From: JADJPO01 sp046330955
GTDB lineage: Bacteria; Actinomycetota; Actinomycetes; Actinomycetales; Kineosporiaceae
Assembly (NCBI GenBank): GCA_046330955.1
Contig: JAXLRT010000003.1
Coordinates: 271,544-335,543 of the forward strand
Direction: 5' to 3'
DNA: 64,000 nucleotides
The notes under the pieces are model-generated. The model saw only the letters and a list, made by a program, of their open reading frames with translations, made no database searches and had not been told where the DNA came from. The position numbers and the translations under genes were made by a program. This document shows, in pieces, positions 36,868 to 44,719 of this stretch (the first letter of the stretch is position 1; each line of letters begins with the position of its first letter).

Positions 36868-37878
36868 TCATGCAGCGGACCCCACCATCCACCGGTCGAG
36901 ACGTCGATCACGGGCCATCCCCTGGGCGTGAGCCGATCGCATCCGGGCCACGGTGCGCGCCCGCGCCCGGCCGAGATCGACGGCGGTGAACTGCAGGACG
37001 ATCAGGCCGGCGTCCTGAAAGCCCTCGCGGCGTACGTGGTCACGCGCCCGACGGTCGGCGCCGGCGTGATATCCGCCGTCGAACTCCGTCACCACGCCGG
37101 CGTCACGATCCATCATGTCCGCGCGCCCCAGGAATCGACCGTCGAGGTGGTACACCTCGACCTGGACGCCGGGCATCGGCAGCCCCGCCTCGAGAACCCA
37201 CACCATGCGGGTCCGGGACTCCTGCGGCGACTCGACCCCCGCCCGCGCCAGGTCGAGCGCCCGCCGAGCCGCCCCGATGCCTCGCCACCCGTGATGCGTG
37301 TGCAGCCACCCGGCCAGTTCGCCGGCCAGTGCTGCGGACGGTGCGCCGTCCGGCCCATCGGGCCTCGTCGGGTACCCCCGTGGGTCCTCGTTCCGCAGCA
37401 TGATGTCGAGCGCCATCACGGCCCGCCCCAACGGCCGGGTGAAACGGATCAGGTCGGCTGCGGTCCGCACCCGATCGGTCACCCGGACGCCGTCCACGAT
37501 CGTGACCTCGTCCTCGCCGAAGTCACTGCGCACCACCCGGACGTCGCGCGTGCGCCGACATCGCATCGACGGTGGCAGGCACAGCGGAACCGGCAGGACC
37601 GTCTCGCCCGGGCCCACGCCGTCCAACTCGACATGACCCAGGAGATGAGCAGCGGCCCAGCCACCGAGCGCGCCTCGATCACCGGTCAGCGGCGCCACGC
37701 GCCGGATCCGTTCGGACGGGGACAGCCCGCCGCCGACCTCGGAACCAGCCCAGGCCCACAGCCCCTGATTCGTCCGTACCCAGAGCGGACCACGCAGCTC
37801 GCCGTCCCCGACACCGCCCGCCGCCAACTCCCTGCGGGTGTGGGCACCCCGCAGCAGTTCCTGATCCAGAGGTCTCAT
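36868..37878 (-). CDS. DUF559-type PD-(D/E)XK-like protein with AbiEi-like N-terminus
   Basis: The 336-residue product has an N-terminal winged-helix-like part and a C-terminal nuclease-like fold: ESRTRMVWVLEAGLPMP, LGRADMMDRDAGVVTEFDGG, RREGFQDAGLIVLQFTA. The D-E/D spacing resembles DUF559/Vsr-related domains often found as lone accessory genes in actinobacteria. The start is ATG 37878. Related repeat copies flank it on both sides, which suggests insertion as a cassette. Whether it cuts DNA or is part of a toxin-antitoxin pair is not shown; there is no partner gene. Confidence 0.65.
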   Translation of the reverse strand: MRPLDQELLRGAHTRRELAAGGVGDGELRGPLWVRTNQGLWAWAGSEVGGGLSPSERIRRVAPLTGDRGALGGWAAAHLLGHVELDGVGPGETVLPVPLCLPPSMRCRRTRDVRVVRSDFGEDEVTIVDGVRVTDRVRTAADLIRFTRPLGRAVMALDIMLRNEDPRGYPTRPDGPDGAPSAALAGELAGWLHTHHGWRGIGAARRALDLARAGVESPQESRTRMVWVLEAGLPMPGVQVEVYHLDGRFLGRADMMDRDAGVVTEFDGGYHAGADRRARDHVRREGFQDAGLIVLQFTAVDLGRARARTVARMRSAHAQGMARDRRLDRWMVGSAA

Positions 37879-38009
37879 GCCCCCGACCCTGCAGGCCCCC
37901 GGACCCGCTGCCCAGCAGCACCTCTCACCCTGTGGACAACGAGCCGAAACCCTACCCCTGTGCACGCATCACCCCCCACATCGCGAGCTGCCGATCACAC
38001 CCACCAAAC

Positions 38010-38072
38010 GCGACAGTGGTCAGTTCCCGAGCGGACACACTGGGGTGTCGCCCGAGAACTGACCACTGTCGC
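38010..38072 (-). repeat. Inverted repeat pair of the dispersed motif; possible terminator of the DHH gene
   Basis: GCGACAGTGGTCAGTTC (38010-38026) and GAACTGACCACTGTCGC (38056-38072) are perfectly complementary over 17 bp, with an inner GACAC/GTGTC stem. The hairpin starts 12 bases after the DHH gene stop on the minus strand, so it may end that transcript. The arms share AGTGGTCAGT with the copy at 36812. Confidence 0.75.
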
Positions 38073-38083
38073 AGTGGTGTGGG

Positions 38084-39052
38084 TCAGACGGTGACGGGCT
38101 GCTCGCGCGGGGTCTGCATGGCCTCGAGCACCTCGGCCAGCACCCGCTCGCTGTCGGCGTGGTCGATCTGGCAGGTCCCGGCCGCGACGTGACCGCCACC
38201 GCCGTAGTGCAGCATCACCTTGCCGATGTCCACCGGGCTGGTGCGGTCGAGGATCGACTTGCCCACCGCCAGAACGGTGTTCTGCTTGTTGCGACCCCAG
38301 ATCACGTGCACCGAGACCCGGCAGTCCGGGTTGAGCGCGTAGACCATGAACCGGTTGCCGGCGTGGATGGTCTCCTCGCCGCGCAGGTCCACCATCGCCA
38401 CGTCACCGTGCATCGTGGTGACCCGCTTCAGCTGCGCCTCGAACAGCGGCCGCTGCTGCTGGAACAGCGCCACCCGCTCGGCGACGTCCGGGATCTGCAG
38501 GATGTCGTCCACGTTCTGGTGCGTGGCGCAGTACTCGATCAGCTCCATCATGAGCTGGTAGTTCGAGACCCGGAAGTCCCGGAACCGGCCCAGGCCGGTG
38601 CGCGAGTCCATCAGGAAGTTCAGCAGCGTCCAGCCCTGCGGGTTCAGGATGTCGTCCTTGCTGTACTGCGCCGAGTCGGCCTGGTCGACCGCCCGCATCA
38701 GGTCCTCGGTGATGTCCGGGAAGGCCGCGGCCCCACCGAAGTGCTGGTAGACCACGCGAGCTGCGGACGGCGCGTCCGGCATCAGCACGTGGTTGGCGCG
38801 CCGCTGCGCGGGCACCCCGGCCACATCGCCCAGCCGCTCGCTCTCGGAGTGGTGGTGATCGAGCACCAGGAACGCCCCGGGTGCGTAGGGCAGGTTGGTC
38901 AGGATGTCTCGATCCGTGACCTCGACGACCCCGTCCTGCACGTCCTTCGGGTGGACGAACAGAATGTCGCCGATCATGTTCAGCTTGCGCAGCAGCACGG
39001 CGCACACCAAGCCGTCGAAGTCGCTGCGCGTCACCAACCGGTACTCGCTCAC
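38084..39052 (-). CDS. DHH-family phosphoesterase (exopolyphosphatase-related)
   Basis: The 322-residue product begins RLVTRSDFDGLVCAVLL and has the metal-binding signature VLDHHHSE and the C-terminal DHHA1 signature GGGGHVAAGT. Such proteins hydrolyse phosphodiesters or phosphoanhydrides, for example small oligonucleotides, cyclic dinucleotide products or polyphosphate. The GTG at 39052 is preceded by GGAGG at six bases. It stands alone; its exact substrate cannot be told from sequence, though c-di-GMP turnover is active in this genome. Confidence 0.85.
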   Translation of the reverse strand: MSEYRLVTRSDFDGLVCAVLLRKLNMIGDILFVHPKDVQDGVVEVTDRDILTNLPYAPGAFLVLDHHHSESERLGDVAGVPAQRRANHVLMPDAPSAARVVYQHFGGAAAFPDITEDLMRAVDQADSAQYSKDDILNPQGWTLLNFLMDSRTGLGRFRDFRVSNYQLMMELIEYCATHQNVDDILQIPDVAERVALFQQQRPLFEAQLKRVTTMHGDVAMVDLRGEETIHAGNRFMVYALNPDCRVSVHVIWGRNKQNTVLAVGKSILDRTSPVDIGKVMLHYGGGGHVAAGTCQIDHADSERVLAEVLEAMQTPREQPVTV

Positions 39053-39135
39053 CTAGTGCCTCCAGCAGTCGAGGGATCTGACGTTGCATCGGCAGCCCTC
39101 CGGCGGGACTGGACTCACCAGTTCGAGCGAAATCC

Positions 39136-40203
39136 TCAGGGCGAGGACGACGACCCCCCGGACGGCGCGAGCGTCGGTGACGTCGAGCGCACCTGTTCAC
39201 CCAGCCACACCCGCCAGGCGGGCGAGGCGAAACGTCGGGCGGTCACCGTGATCGCGACCGGCTCCCCGGTGCGGGGCACGGCCAGGCCCGCCTCGCGCAG
39301 GGTCTCGGCGTCCAGGCTCACCTCGGCGGCGTCGGACGAATAGGTCCAGAACGATGCGCCGCCCACCTCCTGGCCGTTCAGGCCGAGCACGATCTCGCCC
39401 GGCGCCCATGCCTGGACCCGGGCCGTCAGCGTCGGCGAGTACGCCACCGTGCGAGTCACCGTGCCGGACGTCGCGCCCGCGCCGACCTCGATCGCCCGCC
39501 GCAGCTCAGGCAGGGCGATCCCGCCGTCCGGGGGTGTGGTGGGCACCGTTGCCGGTGGGGACGGCAGCGGGTACTCGGCCACCGGGACGTCCTGGTAGAC
39601 CCCCACCGCCAGCGACGGGATCGCCGGCGGCAGCGGTTGCGGACCGGTCACCCTGATCTGAATCGTCATCGGCGTGCCGAGCTCGACCCCGGCGTCGCGC
39701 CACAACGCCTGGTCCCGATGCCACGGGCCGCGGAAGCCTCCTCCGCACCCACCACCCTGGACGAACGGCCGGCCATCGACCGAGACGGCCACCTGGCTGT
39801 CGAGCTGCTCGACGAGCAGCGCGTCGGACTCGGAGCACGCCATCGCCAGGGCCAGACCCCAGGCCGTAGGGGTCACGGTCAACGTCGCGGTCCGTCCGGA
39901 CACCATCTCCACCGTGGTCTGCCCCAGCAGCCGCCCGCCCCGGTGGTACTCGGGCAGACTCCGCGTCTCGCGCGTGGCCGGTTGTGGCTCGGCTCGGTCC
40001 ACGGGCCAGGCCCGTAGCCCACCGATCCCGGCCGCGGCCACCAGGCCGGCGGCCACGAGTCCCGCCGACACCTGACGGCGCCGCCGCCGGACGACGGCCT
40101 GCCGCACCCCGGCCAGCCGGCCGGCCCGGGCAGCGGGATCGCTGGTCGCGCCCTCGCGCAGGGCAGTGCGCAGGGTGTCCAGATCGTGCAGCTCGGTGCT
40201 CAT
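39136..40203 (-). CDS. Membrane-anchored protein downstream of the SigE-type sigma factor
   Basis: ATG at 40203 overlaps the sigma-factor stop by 4 bases. The 355-residue product has a short cytoplasmic part (MSTELHDLDTLRTALREGAT), RRRRR, one membrane helix (VSAGLVAAGLVAAAGIGGL) and an exported beta-rich domain containing CGGGFRGPWHRDQALW and many Pro/Thr. The architecture and coupling fit an anti-sigma or signal-sensing partner of the sigma factor, but there is no zinc-binding HxxxCxxC motif. No family is recognised with certainty. Confidence 0.72.
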   Translation of the reverse strand: MSTELHDLDTLRTALREGATSDPAARAGRLAGVRQAVVRRRRRQVSAGLVAAGLVAAAGIGGLRAWPVDRAEPQPATRETRSLPEYHRGGRLLGQTTVEMVSGRTATLTVTPTAWGLALAMACSESDALLVEQLDSQVAVSVDGRPFVQGGGCGGGFRGPWHRDQALWRDAGVELGTPMTIQIRVTGPQPLPPAIPSLAVGVYQDVPVAEYPLPSPPATVPTTPPDGGIALPELRRAIEVGAGATSGTVTRTVAYSPTLTARVQAWAPGEIVLGLNGQEVGGASFWTYSSDAAEVSLDAETLREAGLAVPRTGEPVAITVTARRFASPAWRVWLGEQVRSTSPTLAPSGGSSSSP

Positions 40204-40769
40204 CGCGAGCCTCCCTCGAGATCGGCGGCAGCCGGCGCCCAGGCGAGCGCGGGATCGACCCGCAGCTTCGCCAGCGCCTTGGCGGTCTGGCTCTTGACGG
40301 TGCCGACCGACACCCCGAGCACCCGGGCGGTCTCGGCCTCGGACTGGTCCTCGAAGTAGCGCAGCACGATGACGGCCCGCTGGCGGCGGGGCAGCGTGCG
40401 CAACGCGGCCAGCAGCGTGAGCCGCACCGCCACGTCGTCCTGGGGGTCGGTGCCGACGCCACGGGCGGCGTCCGGCTCGGGCAACTCCGCCGTCGGCAGT
40501 TCGCCGCGCCAGCGCCGTTGCCACCAGGAACAGAAGGTGTTCATCATGATCGAGCGGACGTAGGCATCCGGCGAGGTCGAGATCCGGCGCCACGCTCCCC
40601 AGGCCTTGGCCAGGCTGGTCTGCACCAGGTCCTCGGCGAGCGCGTGATCGTGCGTCAGCAGGAACGCGGTGCGGTGCAGGGCATCACCACGCGCGTCGAC
40701 GTATTGCTCGAACGCGGGCAGCGTCCCACCGGGACGCCACTCGGTGAGCCCATCGTCCGTGGCCGTCAT
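40200..40769 (-). CDS. SigE-family ECF RNA polymerase sigma factor
   Basis: The 189-residue sigma factor has region 2 in DALHRTAFLLTHDHALAEDL with VQTSLAKAWGAW, and region 4 in RRQRAVIVLRYFEDQSEAET with VLGVSVGTVKSQTAKAL. This is the SigE (ECF41-unrelated) group common in Streptomyces and relatives. The ATG at 40769 follows GGAGG. It is translationally coupled to a membrane protein that may regulate it. Targets are unknown. Confidence 0.9.
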   Translation of the reverse strand: MTATDDGLTEWRPGGTLPAFEQYVDARGDALHRTAFLLTHDHALAEDLVQTSLAKAWGAWRRISTSPDAYVRSIMMNTFCSWWQRRWRGELPTAELPEPDAARGVGTDPQDDVAVRLTLLAALRTLPRRQRAVIVLRYFEDQSEAETARVLGVSVGTVKSQTAKALAKLRVDPALAWAPAAADLEGGSR

Positions 40770-41009
40770 GCCAGCCTCCACCGTCGCGTGTCCAGCCGCC
40801 CCTCGATGATCAGGAGCGTCCCACCCGGTAGGACCGGCTGGGACTCCCCGACGGTTGCCCACCCCCGGCGCCGGTTCGAACCTCCTCGGACCAGGGAACT
40901 CTTGGTGGTCACACCCCCACCGTCCGCTGTGGCCGCGCCCGCCCCCGCCACGCACCGTGGTCGAAATGACTCGACATGCGCCGTCCGAGAGCGAGATCTA
41001 CACCACCGT

Positions 41010-41025
41010 GTGAGGCAAGCCTCAC
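41010..41025. promoter_or_regulatory. Perfect palindrome upstream of the LytTR gene
   Basis: GTGAGGCAAGCCTCAC is a perfect 7-2-7 palindrome, extended imperfectly to GTGTGAGGC...GCCTCACCACAC. It is centred about 51 bases upstream of the presumed leaderless start at 41069, an activator-like position, in the 299-base gap shared with the divergent sigma-factor gene. It partly resembles DtxR/IdeR iron boxes, but the match is only moderate. Confidence 0.45.
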
Positions 41026-41056
41026 CACACGCTCGCGTCGACGGGCGGCGTCGTCG

Positions 41057-41062
41057 TAGTCT
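41057..41062 (+). promoter_or_regulatory. -10 hexamer TAGTCT for the LytTR gene
   Basis: TAGTCT ends six bases before the ATG at 41069 with only a C run between, so there is no ribosome site and a leaderless transcript is likely. Confidence 0.5.
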
Positions 41063-41068
41063 CCCCCC

Positions 41069-41836
41069 ATGCCTCCGACGCCGGCGCCCGCGCCCACCCT
41101 GCGCGCCCTGGTGGTGGACGACGAGCTGCCGGCCCTCGAGGAACTCGCCTACCTGTTGCGCAAGGATCCGCGGATCGGCGCGCTGCGTACGGCCTCCAGT
41201 GGTGCCGAGGCATTGCGCGCGCTGGACGCCGAGGCGGTGGACGTCGTGTTCTGCGACGTCCGCATGCCGGGGCTGGACGGCCTCGACCTGGCCCGGGTGC
41301 TCGCCCGGTTCAGTCAACGGCCGCAGATCGTGTTCGTCACCGCCTACGACCGCCACGCCATCGACGCCTTCGACCTGCGGGCCACCGACTACGTGATGAA
41401 GCCGGTGCGGCCCGAGCGGTTGGCCGAGGCCGTGCGGCGCGTGGTCGAGTCGGTGAGCACCACGGCCGAGGCCACCACTCGTCCCGAGGACGAGACCATT
41501 GCCGTCGAGCTCGGCGGCGTGACCCGGTTCGTCCAGCGCTCGCAGGTCCGCTTCGTCGAGGCCCACGGCGACTACGCCCGGCTGCACACCACGACCAGCA
41601 GCCACCTGGTGCGCATCCCGTTGACCACTCTCGAGGAGCGGTGGGCGGACGCCGGGTTCGTGCGCATCCACCGCAGCACGCTGGTCGCCCTGCCCCACGT
41701 CGACGAGATCCGGGTGGACGGCGGGCGCTGCGCCGTCCGGCTGGGCGATCGCGTGCTGCAGGTGAGCCGGCGACACACCAAGGAGCTGCGGGACCGGTTG
41801 GTGCGTGCCGCCAGCCTGTCCAAGGAACCCCGGTGA
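41069..41836 (+). CDS. LytTR-type response regulator
   Basis: The 255-residue regulator has a receiver domain (LVVDDELPALEEL, phosphorylatable Asp in VVFCDVRMPGLDGLD, VFVTAYDRHAIDAF, KPVRPERL) and a C-terminal LytTR DNA-binding domain (VRFVEAHGDYARLHT, GFVRIHRSTLVALPHV). The likely partner is the LytS-type kinase at 35578. It heads a run with a small membrane protein and a symporter, so it likely controls solute uptake, like BtsR/YpdB-type systems. The target site is unknown. Confidence 0.9.
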   Translation: MPPTPAPAPTLRALVVDDELPALEELAYLLRKDPRIGALRTASSGAEALRALDAEAVDVVFCDVRMPGLDGLDLARVLARFSQRPQIVFVTAYDRHAIDAFDLRATDYVMKPVRPERLAEAVRRVVESVSTTAEATTRPEDETIAVELGGVTRFVQRSQVRFVEAHGDYARLHTTTSSHLVRIPLTTLEERWADAGFVRIHRSTLVALPHVDEIRVDGGRCAVRLGDRVLQVSRRHTKELRDRLVRAASLSKEPR

Positions 41837-41849
41837 GCAGGGCCGCCCG

Positions 41850-42278
41850 GTGACTCGCGGCGGCACCCCGCGTTACGGCGTCCCGCGCCTGACGGGCACC
41901 GCCCGGCCCGCGCGGCCCCAGCGGGTGCGCGTCACCAGCCCGCGCATGGGCACCACCACCCGGCCGCCGGCCCGATCGGCCGCCAGCGAGATCGACGAGC
42001 AGACCTACCTCGGTGAGGTCTACATGCGCTCGTTGTTGCGCTCGCAATTGCGGCTGGCCTTCACCGTCATCGCGGTCATGTTGCTGGTGCTGACGGCGCT
42101 GCCGCTGCTGTTCACGTGGCAGCCGGGCCTGTCCGCGGTGCGGTTCGTGAACGTGCCGCTGCCCTGGTTGATCGTCGGGGTGGTGGCCTACCCCGCCCTG
42201 ACCCTGGCTGCCCTGTGGCTGGTGCGCGCGGCCGACCGGGCCGAGCGCGACTTCGGCGAGATCGTGGACCAGCAGTGA
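41850..42278 (+). CDS. Small two-helix membrane protein preceding a symporter
   Basis: From GTG at 41850 the 142-residue product has a disordered Arg/Pro-rich start, an acidic patch (EIDEQTYLGEVYMRS) and two membrane helices (LAFTVIAVMLLVLTALPLL and LIVGVVAYPALTLAALWLV), like DUF485 subunits of acetate-type symporters. Its stop overlaps the symporter start by 4 bases. There is no clear ribosome site; an ATG at 41946 is possible. It may be an accessory subunit of the downstream transporter. Confidence 0.68.
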   Translation: MTRGGTPRYGVPRLTGTARPARPQRVRVTSPRMGTTTRPPARSAASEIDEQTYLGEVYMRSLLRSQLRLAFTVIAVMLLVLTALPLLFTWQPGLSAVRFVNVPLPWLIVGVVAYPALTLAALWLVRAADRAERDFGEIVDQQ

Positions 42279-44038
42279 CCTCGTTCCCGGCGTGGCCGGC
42301 GGTGGCCGCCCTGATCCTGGTCGGCGCTGCCACGCTCGGGGTCGGCACCCTGGGACTGCGGTTCTCGCGCACGACGTCCGACTTCTACGTCGCCAGCCGC
42401 GCGGTGAGCCCGCTGTGGAACGCCTCGGCGATCGGCGGGGAATACCTGTCGGCGGCCAGTTTCCTCGGCATCGCCGGCCTGACCCTCGCCTACGGCGGCG
42501 ACATCCTCTGGTACCCGCTCGGGTACACCGCCGGGTACCTGGTGTTGCTGGCCCTGGTCGCCGCCCCCCTGCGCCGCTCGGGCGCCTACACCCTGCCGGA
42601 CTTCGCCGAGATCCGTCTGGGGTCGGTGAGCGTGCGGCGGATGTCCTCGGCGCTGGTCGTCGGCATCGGCTGGCTGTACCTGCTGGCGCAGTTCCACGCC
42701 TCGGGGCTGGCGCTGCGCACCGTCACCGGTGCCCCGGGCTGGCTCGGCGGCACCCTGGTCTCGGTCATCGTGCTCATCAACGTGGTGGCGGGCGGCATGC
42801 GCTCGATCACCTTCGTGCAGGCCTTTCAGTTCTGGTTGAAGCTCACCGCGATCTCGGTGCCGCTCATCATCCTGATCTTCGTGTGGCGGGCGGACGGCGC
42901 CCCCGACCCTGCCGGAATCGCGGTTCCGCGGGTGAGTGCCCAGACCATCGTCACCGTGCCCGAACAGGTGCAGGTTCAGGTCACCTACCCGATCACGGTC
43001 GAGGTGGACGGCGTGGTGAACGGCGCCGCCGTCGACGGCCCGATGCGCTGGGAGGCCGGCGCGGTCGAACTCGGCCGCGGTACCAAGGTCACCCTGCCGG
43101 CGGGCGCCCCGGTGCCACACGCGCACGGCATCGCGGCCAGCGACGGCCAGGATTGGGTGACGCCGTCCTCGGGGGCCGGGGGCCGTGAGTACCCGCTGTA
43201 CCGGGTGTACTCGCTGCTGTTGGCCCTGTTGTTCGGCACCATGGGGTTGCCCCACGTGCTGGTGCGCTTCTACACCAACCCCACCGGTCGGGCCGCCCGG
43301 CGCACCACGCTGGCGGTGATCCCGCTGCTCGGCCTGTTCTACCTCTTCCCGCCCTTCTACGGCGCACTCGGCCGGCTCTACACCCCTGATCTGCTGCTGA
43401 CCGGGCGTACCGACGCGGTCGTGCTGCTGTTGCCGAGCCGCATGGTGGGCCACCCCTGGGCCGAGCTCCTGACCGCCTTGGTGACCGCCGGAGCGTTCGC
43501 GGCCTTCCTGTCGACCTCGAGCGGCCTGACCGTCTCGGTCGCGGGTGTGCTCAGCCAGGACCTGTTGCGGGGCCGGCTGCGCACCAGCGTGCAGGGGTTC
43601 CGGATCGGTGCCCTGATCGCGGTGGCGGTTCCCGCCTCGCTGTCGGCGGTCACGATCCAGGTGAGCATCGCCGACACCGTGGGCCTGGCCTTCGCGGTGG
43701 CGGCCTCGACCTTCTGCCCGTTGCTGGTGCTCGGCATCTGGTGGCGCGGCCTGACCCGGATCGGTGCCCAGGTCGGCCTGGTGGCCGGCGGCGTCCTGGC
43801 GGTGACGGCCACACTGATCACGATCGCCGGCGGCACCTCCTCCCGGCTGCTGAACGCGTTGCTCGCCCAGCCGGCCGCCTGGTCGGTGCCGATCGCCTTC
43901 GCGCTCATGGTCATCGTCTCGATGGCCACGCGCCGCACGGTGCCCCCGGACGCGGCGCGGGTGCTGGTGCGGCTGCATGCACCCGAGGGCCTCGGACTGC
44001 GCGCCGGTCCCGGCAGCGACGCGCTGCCCGGGCGCTGA
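42275..44038 (+). CDS. Sodium:solute symporter family protein
   Basis: The 587-residue product has the SSS core pattern: SDFYVASRAVSPLWNASAIG, GEYLSAASFLGIAGLTLAYG and GLPHVLVRFYTNP, with about 13 hydrophobic helices. Between two of them lies an extended hydrophilic insert of about 90 residues (from AGIAVPRVSAQTIV to SSGAGGREYPLYR), probably extracellular. Relatives transport acetate, pyruvate or other monocarboxylates with sodium or protons. A second family member is at 44716. GTG at 42275 overlaps the upstream small gene, so they are co-translated. Confidence 0.88.
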   Translation: MTSFPAWPAVAALILVGAATLGVGTLGLRFSRTTSDFYVASRAVSPLWNASAIGGEYLSAASFLGIAGLTLAYGGDILWYPLGYTAGYLVLLALVAAPLRRSGAYTLPDFAEIRLGSVSVRRMSSALVVGIGWLYLLAQFHASGLALRTVTGAPGWLGGTLVSVIVLINVVAGGMRSITFVQAFQFWLKLTAISVPLIILIFVWRADGAPDPAGIAVPRVSAQTIVTVPEQVQVQVTYPITVEVDGVVNGAAVDGPMRWEAGAVELGRGTKVTLPAGAPVPHAHGIAASDGQDWVTPSSGAGGREYPLYRVYSLLLALLFGTMGLPHVLVRFYTNPTGRAARRTTLAVIPLLGLFYLFPPFYGALGRLYTPDLLLTGRTDAVVLLLPSRMVGHPWAELLTALVTAGAFAAFLSTSSGLTVSVAGVLSQDLLRGRLRTSVQGFRIGALIAVAVPASLSAVTIQVSIADTVGLAFAVAASTFCPLLVLGIWWRGLTRIGAQVGLVAGGVLAVTATLITIAGGTSSRLLNALLAQPAAWSVPIAFALMVIVSMATRRTVPPDAARVLVRLHAPEGLGLRAGPGSDALPGR

Positions 44039-44377
44039 ATGGGTTGAATCCGACATTCATAGGTCCATAGGACCTTCCCACTCCACCGATCGGATGAGAA
44101 CGACGATCGGGACGACGCCCACACACTCAGGGATCGCCGACCACTCAGCGCAGAACCGCACCGCTTGAACGCAATAGGACCTTCCGCACATCGACCCTGC
44201 GACACCGCTGAACGCCATGACCCGCCCGGGGCTTCCCAGGACCAAAGTTCCTCTTGCACAGTGAGCCCTGTCACATCGCCAACTCACTGCGCGCCGCCGT
44301 GGCGCGTTCACCTGCAGGGCCACCCGCCAGCACCCGGATCCTCCGGGCTTGCGGGGTGCCCGCGAGAGGGAGGTCTC
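44039..44377. promoter_or_regulatory. Control region of the DUF485-symporter operon with palindrome and 12-bp repeats
   Basis: The gap contains AGGTCCATAGGACCT (44061-44075), a 6-3-6 palindrome, and ATAGGACCTTCC twice, at 44067-44078 and 44174-44185, 107 bases apart. A Crp-like site lies at 44260-44275 and the ribosome site GAGAGGGAGG at 44364-44373. The two ATAGGACCTTCC copies may be binding sites for a looping regulator or for LytTR; none is proven. Confidence 0.55.
44260..44275. promoter_or_regulatory. Crp-like binding site upstream of the acetate-type symporter
   Basis: AGTGAGCCCTGTCACA matches the actinobacterial Crp/GlxR consensus TGTGA-N6-TCACA at 9 of 10 defined positions. It is about 110 bases upstream of the DUF485 start. 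A Crp-family gene is encoded in this window at 59010. Confidence 0.55.
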
Positions 44378-44719
44378 GTGTCCACGACGCATCCTCGCCG
44401 CCCATCGGGCGGGACGAGTTACGAGGAGGTGCAGGCCAGTTCCGAGTTCATCGAGTTGCGGAAGAAGTTCCGCGGATTCGCGTTCCCGGTGACCGGGCTG
44501 TTCCTCGTCTGGTATTTCGCCTACGTGCTGCTGGCGGCCTTCGCCCCCAAGCTCATGTCCGAGAAGCTCTTCGGCAACATCAACGTCGGCCTGATCCTGG
44601 GGTTGCTGCAGTTCGCGAGCACGTTCGCGATCACCATGTGGTACGCCCGCTGGGCCGACCGCGTGTTCGACCCCGCCGCGCAGCGGTTGCGTGAGCACAT
44701 CGAGGGAGGTGCCAAGTGA
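44378..44719 (+). CDS. DUF485 family membrane protein
   Basis: The 113-residue product from GTG 44378, after GAGAGGGAGG, carries the DUF485 pattern: SSEFIELRKKFRGFAFPVTG, two membrane helices (GLFLVWYFAYVLLAAFAP and VGLILGLLQFASTFAITMWY) and YARWADRVFDPAAQRLREH. Such proteins always precede ActP/MctC-type symporters and are thought to be accessory subunits. The stop overlaps the symporter start by 4 bases. Confidence 0.93.
   Translation: MSTTHPRRPSGGTSYEEVQASSEFIELRKKFRGFAFPVTGLFLVWYFAYVLLAAFAPKLMSEKLFGNINVGLILGLLQFASTFAITMWYARWADRVFDPAAQRLREHIEGGAK

Noticed and set aside
40873..40882. GGTTCGAACC, resembling a tRNA T-loop
   Set aside because: No acceptor stem, anticodon arm or D-arm can be drawn around it.
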